Of a DNA stretch of 64,000 bases, positions 21,476 to 31,255 are shown one piece after another; within the stretch, counting starts at the first letter, position 1; every line of letters begins with the position of its first letter. The DNA is from Lineus longissimus (taxonomy: Eukaryota > Nemertea > Pilidiophora > Heteronemertea > Lineidae): the NCBI RefSeq assembly GCF_910592395.1, contig NC_088310.1:10115501-10179500 (forward strand). The letters run 5' to 3'. The translations under genes were made by a program, and so were the position numbers. The notes beneath the pieces are model-generated. The model was not told the origin of the DNA. It did no database searches and saw only the letters and a list, made by a program, of their open reading frames with translations.

Positions 21476-22848
21476 CATTGACCGCATCGGATAATTATAG
21501 GGGCATTTCACTCAGCAGCATTATGGGCAAGATTTTGGATTACGCTTTCCTTTATAAATATAGTAATGTTTTTTCCTCGTCTGACATGCAGTTTGGTTTT
21601 AAACAGAGGTTATCTACTGCCACTTGCAGTACGGTAGTGAATGAGGTTATTGATTATTTTAATTCTCAAATTACCAATGTATATTGTGTAATGCTTGATG
21701 CCTCTAAGGCCTTTGATAAGGTACATTTTATAAAACTATTTCGACTTCTCCTACGTGAGGGGCTATGCCCCCTGGTCGCTAGGTTCTTTGCTATATTGTG
21801 TACAAATCAGGGGATACGAGTTAGGTGGGGGACTCACATGTCAGGCGAGTTTACGGCTAAAAACGGGGTAAAACAGGGTGGAGTGTTGTCTCCGGTTTTA
21901 TTCAGTATTTACTTAGATGAGCTTTTGTTTGCTCTTGAAAAGTCGGGCGTTGGGTGTTATATCGGTTTACTTTTTGTTGGCGCCTTCGCCTATGCCGATG
22001 ACGTGGTTCTGTTAGCTCCGACTGTATGTGCTTTGAACAAAATGTTACGTGTAGCTTCTACGTTTTCAGTTGATTTTATGATAACTTTCAATGCGTCCAA
22101 AAGTAAGCTAATTATTTTTGGTGCTACCGTGGGTTTCGACATTGTCATTTGGTTTCAGGGAGTGGCACTTCGACCATCTCCCTATGAGGTACATTTGGGT
22201 ATGATATTTGGGCCGGACATTATAAAGAGAAAGTTTCAGGCGGCGATTAATGACTTGTACAAAATAACAAACATTCTATTATCTCAATTTCGGTTTGCTA
22301 CTCACCATGTAAAATACAGGCTTTTCAAATCTTATTGCATGTCTCTTTACGGGTTCCAGGGGTGGGATATATAATTTCAAGGAACTGAGAATGTATACGT
22401 GGCATGGAGGATATGTATTAGAAAACTTCTTAGTTTACCGTCTCGCACTCATAAGTTTTTACTTCCATTAATCATACATGATTCTCCGATTCAGGCTCAA
22501 ATAGAGAAGCGTTTTGTTAACTTTTTTAAAACTCTTGGGAAATCTAAAAATGTATATCTCAAACTATGCAAACGTATCATTGAGGATGGGATTCGATCGT
22601 CGCTTGGGAAAAGTTTTAATTTTTTGTTAGCTAAGTATGGTTAGGATAGGGGCAATTTGCCAAATGTATTTTTTATGACACGGGACATTGGGAGGTCAAA
22701 TGTAACAGAGGTGCAGAAAAGATTGGCGGGACAGATTAGGGAATTATTATGTGGCCGGGATAAAGGGATGTGTATACTCACGGGGGGGGGGGGGGAATTG
22801 ATGACATATTATTTGTACTGTGCGTTTCTTAATTGCTTATACCTTTGA
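21476..22848 (+). pseudogene. Reverse transcriptase fragment, interrupted by stops
   Basis: One reading frame runs through the fragment. It contains NYRGISLSSIMGKILD (finger region), VMLDASKAFDKV (first catalytic Asp), NGVKQGGVLSPVLF and FAYADDVVLLAP (the YADD active site). The thumb and C-terminal part continue in frame after a TAA at 22372-22374 (WRICIRKLLSLPSRTH, a typical connection-region motif) and a TAG at 22642-22644. With a truncated start and two internal stops it cannot make a working enzyme. A G14 tract sits at 22782-22795. Confidence 0.85.
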
Positions 22849-22990
22849 ACGTAGTTTTTGCATGTCTTACATGATGTCGGTTTCTCTTCCTCTTTAATTT
22901 CCATTTGTAATATCGCGTTGTAATGCACTAGTATTTGTAATGCACCCCTTGCACTGTATTGTACCTACGAGTACGAAATAAACATATATA
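21476..22990 (+). mobile_element. 5'-truncated non-LTR retrotransposon
   Basis: The insert lies exactly between two 119-bp direct repeats. It begins within the reverse transcriptase and ends in a short 3' UTR with AATAAAC followed by a TA-rich tail (ACATATATA). Endonuclease, ORF1 and the RT N-terminus are absent, as expected of incomplete target-primed reverse transcription. The protein resembles the CR1/jockey-type RTs of marine invertebrates; I cannot place the clade more exactly. Confidence 0.85.
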
Positions 22991-23109
22991 TAATACGTTA
23001 TAGGTATTTTTGTTGGGCGCGCACACCAGATGTGTCATAGGTGAACCCCAGCCTTAATGGAAATGGGTAATGCGCTGTTTTCTCCGCTTAGTACTTTTCA
23101 TAAGAAAAT
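22991..23109 (+). repeat. Right 119-bp direct repeat flanking the non-LTR insertion
   Basis: Copy of 21357-21475. It continues without a break into sequence resembling the region downstream of the ORF that ends at 20076. Confidence 0.85.
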
Positions 23110-23175
23110 ATCACCGTCCTCTTAGGCTGCTGTTCGAAAAACACTTGGCGGATATCTTCAAAGTTGGTTTTTATT
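23063..23175 (+). pseudogene. Diverged copy of the stop-codon region of the 18.9-20.1 kb gene
   Basis: Compared with 20062-20190 it shares GTACTTTTCATAAGAAAAT, CCTCTT(A/G)GG and GATATCTTCAAAGTT in the same order and spacing. The stop codon aligns: GATGGAGATGGGTAG there, AATGGAAATGGGTAA here. No upstream coding sequence of the paralogue remains visible. Confidence 0.5.
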
Positions 23176-23399
23176 TAAAGTTATATGCGGCTTTTTATTG
23201 CAGAATGTTTGTTCTTCCTCTGATCTATTTCATCAGTAAACTATTTTTCAAAACGTGTTTGGTGTTTTTACAATTTTGTTTCAGCTCTTAGATAGTAGAA
23301 AAACGCGTTATACGTTATTTCTAGTACGCAAAAGTCCTTGCGCGAAAGACCTTTCCACCACGTGAGTGCACGCCGAGATCCGAGTTCACGTCAAATAGC

Positions 23400-23825
23400 C
23401 CGTTCTACACGAGGACAGTTGGAACCGGCTTCGAGCCAGCTGGAGGCGGGTCAGGATAATTTTTACCGTGTAGAACGAAATCAGAACCGTCTCCAAGTGA
23501 CCTGACCCGAGGCGCGTTAGCACTGCAGTCTCGAGTCACTTGAGGCGGGTTGGAGGCACTTCAAGACGCTTAATCTCTCGTGTTGAACCGATCTGGCCTC
23601 GAGTCACTTTGCGCACGGTACTAAAATCGAGTAGTGCGGTGTATAGCAGTTCATGAAAACACGCGCCACCATGCGACGGGTGAGTGGTTTAAGTGGCCTG
23701 AACTGACCTGGGGCCGGCGATTTGATCCGTCTCCGTGTAGACAGCGCAAAGCCAGTTACAGGTGATCCGGCTTCAAGTGGCTCGAGGTGAGGAGGGCTAA
23801 AACCGTCCTCGTGTAAAAGCAACGG
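23400..23825. mobile_element. Foldback/MITE with 'CTACACGAGGAC' termini
   Basis: The left arm CCGTTCTACACGAGGACAGT pairs imperfectly with the right arm ACCGTCCTCGTGTAAAAGCA. Internal blocks such as CGAGTCACTTGAGGCGGGT recur in both orientations. The sequence is GC-rich compared with its surroundings and encodes nothing recognisable. Confidence 0.6.
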
Positions 23826-23927
23826 TCATTTCCATTATCGTCGCAGTTTACGTGGTAATCAAGCGCCATCAGCGTGACGTCGGAAAAATCGATATTAGGG
23901 TAGATCCTAACTCCAGGATACTGGTGC

Positions 23928-23990
23928 ATCGTTCCACGTGGAAAGGGTCGATGCATGGAGAGCTAACTCTGGTCAAATCGGACTCAGAAA
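23928..23990 (+). repeat. Dispersed repeat, second copy inverted at 53265-53340
   Basis: Contains CCACGTGGAAAGGGTCGATG, GAGAGCTAAC and GGTCAAATCGGA. The reverse complement of 53265-53340 matches this order with few differences. Confidence 0.6.
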
Positions 23991-24103
23991 AGTGCCAATG
24001 CCAATGGTCCTTTAAGTATAATTTATCATCCGACATAATTTTAGCGATCAATTGCGTATATTAGCGGACTTTTAACAATACTTAGTGTACGTACTTGATC
24101 GCC

Positions 24104-24330
24104 GAAACGCAGATTAAATAAAAATTTGGTCGCAAAGTCACATTTAAGGAAAAGCAATTTTTGAAGAAATAAGCCGAGCCGTTTTCGCTCAGCGCCAGCT
24201 GCCCAAAAGGACAGTGATATTACGTGGAAGGTTGCGACACCACTAGTGCTGCAGCCGAAACAAAGCGATTTGAAAAATACATAGAACGCCAATAGTTGTC
24301 TGTGCAATTTCACCGTATATCGACACTAGT
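24104..24330 (+). repeat. Dispersed repeat family 'GGAAGGTTGCGACACCA', copy 3
   Basis: Runs from GAAACGCAGATTAAATAAAA through TGGAAGGTTGCGACACCACT and CTGCAGCCGAAACAAAGCGA to CACCGTATATCGACACTAGT. It is the fullest of three copies in the window. Confidence 0.75.
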
Positions 24331-24750
24331 CTTTCCAGACCCAGTTCTTAACTGTGAATGTTAGTCACCGCAGAGCCTTTCAAAATAGGTTTATGAATTT
24401 ATTGAAAGACTCTGGTCATGATCAACCAGTGGGGAAACTTCATCATTATCATACGGCGATCCAAAGGCGGGAATCTACGGAATCCATCGGTTCCCGGCCT
24501 TGGATGCTGCAGCATGATCGATGAACCTCACGTGTATGGCTGACGCGAGTGGACAGAATAGCATCCCGCGAAGTTACTATTTATAGCCATCGATATTGCG
24601 GTGCCGAGCCCGTGATGTCACCAGTATCCCGGATGTCGGACATTATTTTTGTTTGGATGCAGCTAAATGCACTGCAGGCTCGCGCTGATCGTCGAATAAA
24701 GTAATATTTCTTGCAATTTACCCTTCGCAATATCGTCAGGAATACACGGA

Positions 24751-25029
24751 ATGGTAACTACGAAACATTGCTGCGACGGCAGATGTAATAGTGACTCGAG
24801 ATATGCAGATAGGCCATATATGGAAGGGGTTAGATTCATCACATTCCCGAAACAAATTATGAATCCGGAAAAGTGTAATAGGTGGGCAAGACTGTGTGGT
24901 CGTGTGGGGTTTGATCATACTCGTGTGAAAAAGGATACAATATACATCTGTACAAAACATTTCATCGGCAATGCAGGTCCAACACCGGAGCATCCAGATC
25001 CTGTTCCTGCGCTTGCTTCTCCAGAACAG
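24751..25029 (+). CDS. THAP zinc-finger exon (left arm, open)
   Basis: The exon is 279 nt, phase 0, with an ATG start shortly after the left terminus and a TATA-like box (TTTATAGCC, about 24590-24598). All THAP ligands and the FP motif are present, so this exon could still encode a DNA-binding domain even though the downstream transposase is broken. Confidence 0.82.
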
Positions 25030-25205
25030 GTAAGCAATACCATTGTGAATAATCAATCGATATCTACGTACCATGCATGCATGTGTACTCATCTGTACTG
25101 TATGTCACTATGTGTATTGCATGTACTGGGGCTAGAACAATTAACACTGACAACAGTTTTAAAACAACTTTAATAATATAACTCTGAATAGTTTTACACA
25201 TTCAA

Positions 25206-25598
25206 TTACATGTATTCTTCACCATAGTGGATTCTTTGGGCGTCCTCAAACTGGCACTCAGCATTTGGAGAATGTGGGTTGTCGCATTCTGGGCAGCAGG
25301 TTGCATCACTCTCCAAGTTAAAGTTGAGGATGGAGCAACCAGATGAGGGCTCGTGTGGTTTTCCACAATCTGGACAGCAGGTTACGTCACTGTCCCAGTT
25401 TCTTTCCTGGTGGTCGACAATGGAATCGGGATAACAAGAGGTCGAACTGTCCTGGTCGGATTCAATTTTACTTCCCTCGCTGCTGTGCCAGAACCACAAG
25501 GCGTTGCAAGAAGGACATCTGCCGGATGGGAAAGTGGCTGACTTTTCGGATGAAACTGAAATGTCATCCTCATGATCATCGTGATCATCATCTGGCAT
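25206..25598 (-). CDS. Cys-rich acidic ORF antisense in the transposase intron (left copy)
   Basis: A 130-codon ORF lies wholly inside the transposase intron on the opposite strand. It begins with an acidic run (MPDDDHDDHEDD). Cysteines form a CPSC pair, then two similar modules, CCPDCGKPHEPSSGC and CCPECDNPHSPNAEC, about 30 residues apart; the shared C-C-P-(D/E)-C-x2-PH-x-P-x3-C pattern suggests a duplicated zinc-binding knuckle. An excellent acceptor (TTCTTTATTTCAG) ends eight bases before the ATG, and ATTAAA follows the stop. The copy in the right arm differs by only one residue. I do not recognise the family. It could be an accessory protein of the transposon; that is inference. Confidence 0.5.
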   Translation of the reverse strand: MPDDDHDDHEDDISVSSEKSATFPSGRCPSCNALWFWHSSEGSKIESDQDSSTSCYPDSIVDHQERNWDSDVTCCPDCGKPHEPSSGCSILNFNLESDATCCPECDNPHSPNAECQFEDAQRIHYGEEYM

Positions 25599-27340
25599 GT
25601 CTGCTTCTGAAATAAAGAAATTGAATAATATTTAATTTGAATTCTAAATCATTTTCAGGTTGCGAAAATTGGCAGGAAAAGGAGTGGTCCGAAACCCAGG
25701 GCTATGCCAGTGAGTAAAAAGCTGAAACAAGAAGCAGCCCTTGCCTTATTGGACCTATCTACAACGTTTACAAGCAGTGTTTTGGATGAAAATGATGCGT
25801 CTACAAGCAGTGTTTTGGATGAAAATGATGCGTCTACAAGCAGTGTTTTGGATGAAAATGATGACACAAACAGTTTTGAAAATGCAACAGCCAGTTTTGA
25901 GGATGTTGCAGCGCCAACGGTGATTACAGTAAACATGTTGCATGTCGAGATACAGTGTTCACCCATTATGAGAGACGTCGGAACTCAAACTGTACATGAA
26001 AAGTACACTCTGGGTGCTAAAATTGAACATATTGTCCAAAATAATGAAAAAGGTTTAGAGGCATGTAACATTACCCGACCATCTATTGTTACAGATTCTA
26101 AGCCTTGCATTGATGGCAATGCTGGTCAGATTCTGTCATTGGAATCAATTTGTGACAATGACAAAAAATGAAATTCTTTACTGGTTTGCGTTACTTTCAA
26201 TTCATTGCCCTATTTCAATTTCTTGGGGATGCAGTGAACAATCTCAAATATAGATACAGGGATATCGGAACATGTTCAAGTGACAAAGGTGAGACTACTT
26301 CTAATAAAAGTGACAGTACTGACAGCACTAAGACTACTACTTATAGGCGAGGTCCAAATAGGAAAACTTCACCAAAGGAGGAACTTTTCATCATGCTTGT
26401 TCGACTACGCAGAGGCTATTCCTTTTTTGCAATTAACACTTTTTTCAAGTTATGTGAGACTAGTTTAAGGACAATATTCACGACGTGGCTGCAGCTTCTA
26501 CACTGCCATTTCAAAGATTTACGCCATCTAATGTTTCCTGACCGGGCTCATATCAAAAACAATTTACCACAGTCATTTCAGTCATTCAAAAATATTAGGT
26601 GTGTGGTGGATTGCACATAATTTTTTGTGGAAATGCCAAGAGACTTTTCCAGGCAGTGAAATCTGTATTCTAATTACAAGCATCACCATACTTTTAAATG
26701 CCTCATAGCTGTTGCTCCAAATGGTGCTGGTGTTTTCATCTCCGATTTATTTGAAGGTGCCATGAGTGATAATGATGTATTTATGAAGTGTGGACTCATT
26801 GATTTCCTAAATCCTGGTGACTTGGTCCTTGCTGACAGAGGATTCACAGTCAAGGAAATTTTGAACAACCGAAATGTAGAACTTAACATTCCATCATTTC
26901 TGCATGGGCGAGCTAGGCTTACTCCACAAGAAGAATTATTAACCAGACGTATAGCTAAAGTCAGGATTCATGTTGAGCGCTATAACGAGCGTTTGAAGAA
27001 ATTCAGATTAATAGCAGGTACAATACCAATGGTGCTTGCACCTTTGACCAACCAAGCTGTATTTGTTGCCTGTTGCCTGGTGAACTTTCAAGATCCCCTC
27101 GTGATTTGAGTGAAATCTCAGTGAACAGAACACTGTCACTAGAATATACTAGTAATGACTGGAAAAACATGTTGTCTCTATGAATAATTAAAAGTAATTG
27201 TAATGAATTCTTCAAAAATATTTGTAAGTTTAAATTGAATTATTTTGAATTTTTTTTTATAAAACCGAGGTTTGGTGTCGTATTTACTGTTCTACTTTAA
27301 TTTACCCTAAACAGACTACACTGACTTTTAAGTCCTTTAA

Positions 27341-27930
27341 TAATGAAAGCATTGATTCCAATGACAGAATTGACAGCATTGATTCCAATGACAGAATCTG
27401 ACCAGCATTGCCATCAATGCAAGGCTTAGAACCTGTAACAATAGATGGTTGGGTAATGTTACATGCCTCTAAAACTTTTTCATTTTTTTGGACAATATGT
27501 TCAATTTTAGCACCCAGAGTGTACTTTTCATATACAGTTTGAGTTCCGACGTCTCTCATAATGCACCATGTTTACTGGTCTCTCATAATGCACCATGTTT
27601 ACTCTCGACATGCACCATGTTTACTGTAATCACCGTTGGCGCTGCAACATCCTCAAAACTGGCTGTTGCATTTTCAAAACTGTTTGTGTCATCATTTTCA
27701 TCCAAAACACTGCTTGTAGACTCATCATTTTCATCCAAAACACTGCTTGTAGACGCATCATTTTCATCCAAAACACTGCTTGTAGACGCATCATTTTCAT
27801 CTAAAACACTACTTGTAAACGTTGCAGATAGGTCCAATAAGGCAAGGGCTGCTTCTTGTTTCAGCTTTTTACTCACTGGCATAGCCCTGGGTTTCGGACC
27901 ACTCCTTTTCCTGCCAATTTTCGCAACCTG
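27341..27930 (-). pseudogene. Inverse copy of the transposase linker (right arm)
   Basis: Repeats the linker-coding sequence 25659-26146 on the opposite strand, with four copies of the 33-nt SSVLDENDxST repeat where the left arm has three. It stops being homologous before the HTH/DDE core. A short extra duplication of CTGTCATTGGAATCAATG sits at its inner edge. Confidence 0.8.
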
Positions 27931-27987
27931 AAAAAGATTTAGAATTCAAATTAAATATTATTCAATTTCTTTATTTCAGAAGCAGAC

Positions 27988-28380
27988 ATGCCAGATGATG
28001 ATCACGATGATCATGAGGATGACATTTCAGTTTCATCCGAAAAGTCAGCCACTTTCCCATCCGGCAGATGTCCTTCTTGCAACGCCTTGTGGTTCTGGCA
28101 CAGCAGCGAGGGAAGTAAAATTGAATCCGACCAGGACAGTTCGACCTCTTGTTATCCCGATTCCATTGTCGACCACCAGGAAAGAAACTGGGACAGTGAC
28201 GTAACCTGCTGTCCAGATTGTGGAAAACCACACGAGCCCTCATCTGGTTGCTCCATCCTCAACTTTAACTGGGAGAGTGATGCAACCTGCTGCCCAGAAT
28301 GCGACAACCCACATTCTCCAAATGCTGAGTGCCAGTTTGAGGACGCCCAAAGAATCCACTATGGTGAAGAATACATGTAA
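27988..28380 (+). CDS. Cys-rich acidic ORF, right-arm copy
   Basis: A 130-codon ORF almost identical to 25206-25598 (minus), with one Leu-to-Trp difference between the two CCP modules. The acceptor TTATTTCAG and the ATG are preserved. The THAP exon in this same arm has been frameshifted, yet this ORF remains fully open. That may reflect selection, recent gene conversion between the arms, or chance. Confidence 0.48.
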   Translation: MPDDDHDDHEDDISVSSEKSATFPSGRCPSCNALWFWHSSEGSKIESDQDSSTSCYPDSIVDHQERNWDSDVTCCPDCGKPHEPSSGCSILNFNWESDATCCPECDNPHSPNAECQFEDAQRIHYGEEYM

Positions 28381-28550
28381 TTGAATGTGTAAAACTATTC
28401 AGAGTTATATTATTAAAGTTGTTTTAAAACTGTTGTCAGTGTTAATTGTTCTAGCCCCAGTACATGCAATACACATAGTGACATACAGTACAGATGAGTA
28501 CACATGCATGCATGGTACGTAGATATCGATGATTATTCACAATGGTTTTG

Positions 28551-28828
28551 ATTACCTGTTCTGGAGAAGCAAGCGCAGGAACAGGATCTGGATGCTCCGG
28601 TGTTGGACCTGCATTGCCGATGAAATGTTTTGTACAGATGTATGTATCCTTTTTCACACGAGTATGATCTAACCCCACACGACCACACAGTCTTGCCTAC
28701 CTATTACACTTTTCTGGATTTTTTTCGGGAATGTGATGAATCTAACCCCTTCCATATATGGCCTATCTGCATATCTCGAGTCACTATTACATCTGCCGTA
28801 GCAGCAATGTTTCGTAGTTACCATTCCG
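28551..28828 (-). pseudogene. THAP exon remnant, right arm
   Basis: Inverse copy of 24751-25029. A net loss of about 7 nt at the position of left-arm CAAATTATGAATCCGG puts the second half out of frame; the CTKHF end is readable only in another frame. A further 2-3 nt difference lies near the KKDT(I)YIC segment. Confidence 0.75.
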
Positions 28829-29014
28829 TGTATTCCTGATGATATTGCGAAGGGTAAATTGCAAGAAATATTACTTTATTCGACGATCAGCGCGAGCCAG
28901 CAGTGCATTTAGCTGCATCCAAACAAAAATAATGTCCGACATCCGGGATACTGGTGACGTCACGGGCTCGGCACCGCAATATTGATGGCTATAAAAAGTA
29001 ACTTCGCGGGATGC

Positions 29015-29528
29015 TATTGCCACCAAATTTTCATCTCCTCAGGTCTATTGTAGTCTGGAACTGATTTGTTCATGTTTGTAGTTTCTAAATGTGCTCATCA
29101 AAAGTAGCTTTTGGCGGGCAGTGATCTCTTCATGTTGGGATATATTTCATTCGATCCTGGTCAAATCGATTCGCCTGATGGGTACCGGGCACAACGTGTA
29201 ATATCACATGGGCACACATGGTCATTAGTGTTTGGATGCATGCCATACTCCGGCGCAGTGATAGTAGTCGTGTGATGAAGCGAAATGTCTACATTGGAGA
29301 AAGATTGTATGCAGCATTTCATTGATCAGGCCCGCCCGCTCTGATTTAAAATCATTTGTGGCACGAAATGCCCCATTTCATGCATGCTACTGCCACGTGT
29401 TCTCAATCCATGCAACAAAACACACCTAGTTTCAATAACTGTTTATGCAGGATCCAGACAGAATGTAATCAGCATGACTGATGTGAATAGAAACCGGTAA
29501 CTTGAGCAGGTCAGCAGGAACAGGCTGT
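29015..29528. other. No supported feature
   Basis: Sequence between the THAP element and the next inverted-repeat element; nothing recognised. Confidence 0.35.
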
Positions 29529-30376
29529 TCCAATCGGTAGTTGATAAAGCTTGGAATCAGTGAAACCTTGGAATCAGTCCTAAAAATGCATAAAAAACAT
29601 GAAATAATGCGATTGGAACCTAAGGTGGTTACGAATCAGTATTTGGAGATTATTTTTACATGATCAGATCGGAATTTGACGGTAGTTTAGAAATCAGTCG
29701 CATATCCGATTCAACAATCTATATTTTAGAACAAACCAGTCATACCTCGCCTCCAGTGTACAATACTGATCTCCCAAATATGGGCATGCACGTCACGTAA
29801 CGCCCACCACACACCCATTATATGGACCAATCAGCGCTCCGCTTACTACGCCACCACACGGGGCCTATTTCCACTACGGAGCGGTGTGATCATACAGGGT
29901 GATACAGAGAAGATTGACTACATCATGCAGTACCGACTGGCACTTATCCGTACATCATCTTAAACATGACAAGAAACGTAGATGAAGGTTTATTACCGAA
30001 GGTTTTAGCCGGGTTTGGAGATGAAAAATGTGAACAAATTCCTTCGCTGTGAGCGATTTCGTACATCTTTATGTACACATCGAGGGATGTAAATATCTTT
30101 TCGTGATGTCACCAGTTCTAAGCGGACACATTTTTTAGTGATTCCCGTGTGCATGTTTGTCCTATCTACTAAGCTTAATCAGAGCATTATACATACAAAA
30201 TGATTCTTCTAATAAATGAAATGGTCCATGGACCATGTGCTCACCTGTGGGACTGAACAAGTATAACAGGAATTAAATTTCAGTCACATCAAAGTAAGAT
30301 ATTTCTGTTGATTAATGGCCAAGAACAATAGATGTAGGTGCATAAAAACAAGGAAAACATGGAAAAAATCCTGAAT

Positions 30377-30864
30377 TCTTTTGACCTTTGTGTAGAAGGG
30401 GTTCTTTTATAATCATTTTCCTTGGAACAAGAAAATTATTTTCATTTCGTCATGGTTAGTTATTGCAGAAATCACTGAATCATTGAATCATTTTTCTTTC
30501 AACCTGTTATTGGCAAGATTCTTTTCAGTGACAATCCATTTTCCTCAAAGCATAAGTGGTATTAGGTAACAATGCTGGTCTATGGCTAACCACAGGCTTG
30601 AATCATCTTCCATGACCCTAAGTGACTGTGGAATTGCATTTATTGGTCTGTGGTTAGCCATGGACCTGTTTCAATAAGAAATACCATTTCTGCTTTTGTT
30701 GGGTGGGGAAAATGAATACTCACTGAAGGGAATCTTGCCTACAACAGGTTGGAAGAAAACTGCTGATCTTTCAATGATTTTTGCAATGATTAATCATGAA
30801 TGAAAATAATTTTTTGGTTCCAAGGAAAATTATTAGAAAACAACTTCTTCTAGGTCAAAAGAAC
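30377..30864. repeat. Long imperfect palindrome (foldback), 488 bp
   Basis: The arms meet near 30615. Matching blocks include TTCTTTTGACCT / AGGTCAAAAGAA, TTTTCCTTGGAAC / GTTCCAAGGAAAA, TTATTTTCAT / ATGAAAATAA, CAACCTGTT / AACAGGTTG, GGCAAGATTC / GAATCTTGCC and GGCTAACCACAG / CTGTGGTTAGCC. No open frame of interest. It probably is a hairpin MITE. Confidence 0.75.
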
Positions 30865-31255
30865 TTTATAACAGCTGGGCAAAGGCACTGTAGCTTGAGT
30901 TGTATTGTATTGTTATCCCATGTGAAGAAACATCTTTATACTAGTGCACACACATACATAAAGAGCAGTGTTTTCCACAATATTTCAGTTTAACAGGGCG
31001 GGTATGGCGTTTTTAACCCTTTTTGGCGCGCTCGGCAAAAAAAAAATTTTTTTAAAGAATTGTTTTTGTTTGGTTTTGGAAATTTAATGACTTTTAAGGG
31101 TAATTTATGTCATTTAGAAGCAGAATTGGGCATTATAAGGTGCTTAAAACTCCTCAGGGAGGTTATTTTCACTTTTAAAAAAAAGAAAAAAAAAGAAGAT
31201 TTTTTGTCCCCCCGTAAGTTTCAGTTTTCAATATTTCTTGACAAGGTATCATAAA

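Larger units (their letters stand above)
24751..27109 (+). pseudogene. THAP-domain DDE transposase, two exons, broken
   Basis: Exon 1 (24751-25029, 93 codons) encodes a THAP zinc finger: CCDGRC near the N-terminus, the conserved FITFP and RWARLCGR, then ICTKHF completing C2CH. The donor CAG|GTAAGC and the acceptor ATTTTCAG at 25658 join in phase 0 to exon 2 (25659 onward). Exon 2 has a linker with a 33-nt coding repeat, then an HTH_Tnp_4-like region (SPKEELFIMLVRLRRGYSFF) and the DDE_Tnp_4 core ([29 protein letters not shown]). Defects: a one-base frameshift in an A-tract near 26161-26167, TAA at 26618-26620 just after VDCT, and TGA at 26657-26659. Everything after the frameshift stays in one frame to 27109. 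Confidence 0.85.
24561..29014 (+). mobile_element. THAP/DDE_Tnp_4 transposon with about 1.6-1.7-kb inverted arms
   Basis: The left end GCATCCCGCGAAGTTACT and the right end AGTAACTTCGCGGGATGC are perfect inverted copies, each bordered by TA. The left arm (24561 to about 26146) is the near-identical inverse of the right arm (about 27341 to 29014). Only about 1.2 kb in the middle (26147-27340) is unique. The left arm plus middle encode a THAP-domain transposase of the Harbinger-like DDE_Tnp_4 type, broken by one frameshift and two stops. The right arm repeats the 5' half of that gene in inverse orientation and has its own decay. The TA duplication suggests an ISL2EU-like family; this is inference. 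Confidence 0.82.

Noticed and set aside
25343-25615. Plus-strand ORFs opposite the Cys-rich antisense ORF
   Set aside because: They lie in the intron of the plus-strand gene without an acceptor and mirror the antisense frame; the CCP-module repeats exist only on the minus strand.
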